Assembly (NCBI GenBank): GCA_035552595.1
Contig: DASZKZ010000091.1
Span: 1 to 35,193, forward strand
Origin: Aeolococcus sp035552595
Lineage (GTDB): Bacteria > Chloroflexota > Dormibacteria > Aeolococcales > Aeolococcaceae
Reading direction: 5' to 3'
Length of the DNA stretch: 35,193 nucleotides
Shown piece after piece: positions 31,710-35,193 of the stretch. Position 1 is the first letter of the stretch, and every line of letters begins with the position of its first letter. The position numbers and the translations under genes are program-made. Under the pieces are notes generated by a model that saw only the letters and a program-made list of their open reading frames with translations, was not told the origin of the DNA and made no database searches.

Positions 31710-31755
31710 GCGGAAGCAGGCCTGGGCATGGAGTCTTTGCTCATGAGGAGGTCGG

Positions 31756-31761
31756 ATTATG
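31756..31761 (-). promoter_or_regulatory. -10 box of pntAA
   Basis: CATAAT on the minus strand, followed by CCG, would start a ~40-nt leader. It lies in the 120-bp gap after leuS. A 12-bp palindrome, GCCGACGTCGGC (31777-31788), covers the -35 position and may be an operator. Confidence 0.4.
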
Positions 31762-31829
31762 TCGATAGAGGGGCGAGCCGACGTCGGCGCGGCCGCCTCC
31801 ACGTTCCCCCGCGATTGCGCGGCGCCCGC

Positions 31830-34271
<2,442 letters not shown>

Positions 34272-34281
34272 GGCACAGGCA

Positions 34282-34287
34282 AGGGTA
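34282..34287 (-). promoter_or_regulatory. -10 box of leuS
   Basis: TACCCT on the minus strand, 10 nt before the leuS ATG, giving a leader of only about 3 nt. Confidence 0.4.
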
Positions 34288-34303
34288 GCGAGGGCCGGCC
34301 CGG

Positions 34304-34309
34304 TACAGT
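34304..34309 (+). promoter_or_regulatory. -10 box of the SMP-30-like gene (leaderless)
   Basis: TACAGT ends 6 nt before the GTG at 34316. No Shine-Dalgarno is present. Confidence 0.45.
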
Positions 34310-34315
34310 TCAGGT

Positions 34316-35193
34316 GTGCCCGCCCCACAACTGGCCACCCTCCTGGAGGGGGGCGCCTTTTTCGAGGGTCCACGCTGGCGGCGCGACCGCTGGTGGGTGT
34401 CCGACATGTACCGCCATGCCGTCTTCACCGTGACCCCGGACGGCCGCGAGGAGGAGGTGATGGCGGTTGAGGGCCAGCCGTCGGGCCTGGGCTGGCTGCC
34501 CGACGGCTCGCTGCTGGTGGCGTCGATGCGCGACCATCGCCTGCTCCGGCGGGATCCCGAGGGCGCGGTCAGCCTGCACGCCGACCTCTCCGACGTCTGC
34601 ACCGGCATGCTCAACGACCTCGTCGTCGACGGGGCCGGGCGGGCCTGGGTCGGCGACTTCGGCTTCGACCTGATGGCCTTCGACGACCCCGTCACCACAT
34701 CGCTGAAGCGGGTGGATCCCGACGGCAGCGTGACCGTCGCCGCCGAGGGGCTGATCTTCCCCAACGGAACCGTGATCACCGACGACGGCGCCACCCTGAT
34801 CGTCGGCGAGACCCTGGGCAACCGCTGCTCCTGCTTCGCGATCGCCGTCGACGGCTCGCTCCACGATCGCCGGGTGTGGGCCAAGCTCGGCCCGGAGGTC
34901 GAGCTCGGAGAGGCCATGGACACTCTCCAGCAGCTCCGGGTGGCGGTCGACGGCTGCGCCATCGACGCCGAGGATCACATCTGGGCAGCCGACGCCATCG
35001 GGGGCCGATGCATCCGCGTGGCTCCCGGCGGCGCGATCGTCGCGGAGGTGCGCGCACCGGACGGTCTCGGCATCTTCGCCTGCGCCCTCGGGGGCCAGGA
35101 CGGGCGCACGCTGCTGCTCTGCTGCGCACCGGACTACTTCGAGAACAACCGGCGCGACACGCGCGAGGCGCTGCTGCTGACCACCGAGGTGGC
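34316..35193 (+). CDS. SMP-30/gluconolactonase-like beta-propeller protein (3' end outside window)
   Basis: 292 codons are visible and open to the last base; the family is usually about 290-300 residues, so little should be missing. A six-bladed propeller of the SMP-30/Gluconolactonase/LRE type is indicated by EGPRWRRDRWWVSDM (Glu17, a metal ligand), LNDLVVDGAGRAWVGDFG, FPNGTVITDDGATLIVGET (Asn ligand) and DGCAIDAEDHIWAADAIGG (Asp ligand). Related enzymes hydrolyse sugar lactones using a divalent metal, but many members have other or unknown substrates. The GTG at 34316 is chosen by frame and by the TACAGT box 6 nt upstream. No signal peptide is seen. Confidence 0.85.
   Translation, partial: MPAPQLATLLEGGAFFEGPRWRRDRWWVSDMYRHAVFTVTPDGREEEVMAVEGQPSGLGWLPDGSLLVASMRDHRLLRRDPEGAVSLHADLSDVCTGMLNDLVVDGAGRAWVGDFGFDLMAFDDPVTTSLKRVDPDGSVTVAAEGLIFPNGTVITDDGATLIVGETLGNRCSCFAIAVDGSLHDRRVWAKLGPEVELGEAMDTLQQLRVAVDGCAIDAEDHIWAADAIGGRCIRVAPGGAIVAEVRAPDGLGIFACALGGQDGRTLLLCCAPDYFENNRRDTREALLLTTEV

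Overview
This window is one continuous, very GC-rich chromosomal stretch of a bacterium. GC richness was judged by eye: codons end mostly in G or C, GTG starts are common and lysine is rare. The genes are densely packed and all gaps are under 200 bp. I see no insertion sequence, phage gene, CRISPR array or clear gene break. The housekeeping blocks (rplU-rpmA-obgE-nadD-rsfS and tRNA-Leu-tig-clpP-clpX) combined with maltooligosyl-trehalose genes and a three-part Pnt transhydrogenase suit a high-GC soil Terrabacteria lineage. Chloroflexota/Dormibacterota or an actinobacterial relative are my guesses; no marker here settles the lineage.

Layout. Positions 1-1792 (+) hold the 3' end of a class A penicillin-binding protein and a rhomboid protease. 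Positions 1821-5065 (-) hold the ribosome and ribosome-assembly operon rplU-rpmA-obgE-nadD-rsfS, with overlapping genes. Positions 5164-6849 (-) hold maf and a DUF11 lipoprotein. Positions 6968-14277 (-) hold valS, a membrane zinc-ribbon protein and four tightly overlapping polytopic membrane genes. Those four resemble a degenerate hydrogenase-4/complex I membrane arm without any catalytic subunit. Positions 14348-19601 (-) hold a lipoprotein, a membrane-anchored protein, clpX, clpP, an unknown gene, tig and tRNA-Leu(UAG). Positions 19792-20425 (+) hold two small genes, one helical and one a cross-brace zinc finger. Positions 20422-27008 hold the complete TreX/TreY/TreZ route from glucan to trehalose, with treZ divergent from treY-treX. 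Positions 27013-28864 hold an orphan soluble histidine kinase divergent from an ElaA-type acetyltransferase. Positions 28874-34271 (-) hold leuS and pntAA-pntAB-pntB. The window ends in an SMP-30/gluconolactonase-like gene (+).

The clearest regulatory pattern is leaderless or near-leaderless transcription. Many first-in-operon genes carry a TANNNT-type -10 box only 6-12 nt before the start codon and have no Shine-Dalgarno, while most operon-internal genes overlap the gene before them. Trigger factor, ClpP and ClpX form a protein-quality block. TreX debranches glycogen-like glucans, TreY converts the chain end and TreZ releases trehalose, a stress protectant. The most unusual items are the lysine-free membrane module (about 1,400 residues without one lysine) and the apparent ACG start of obgE.
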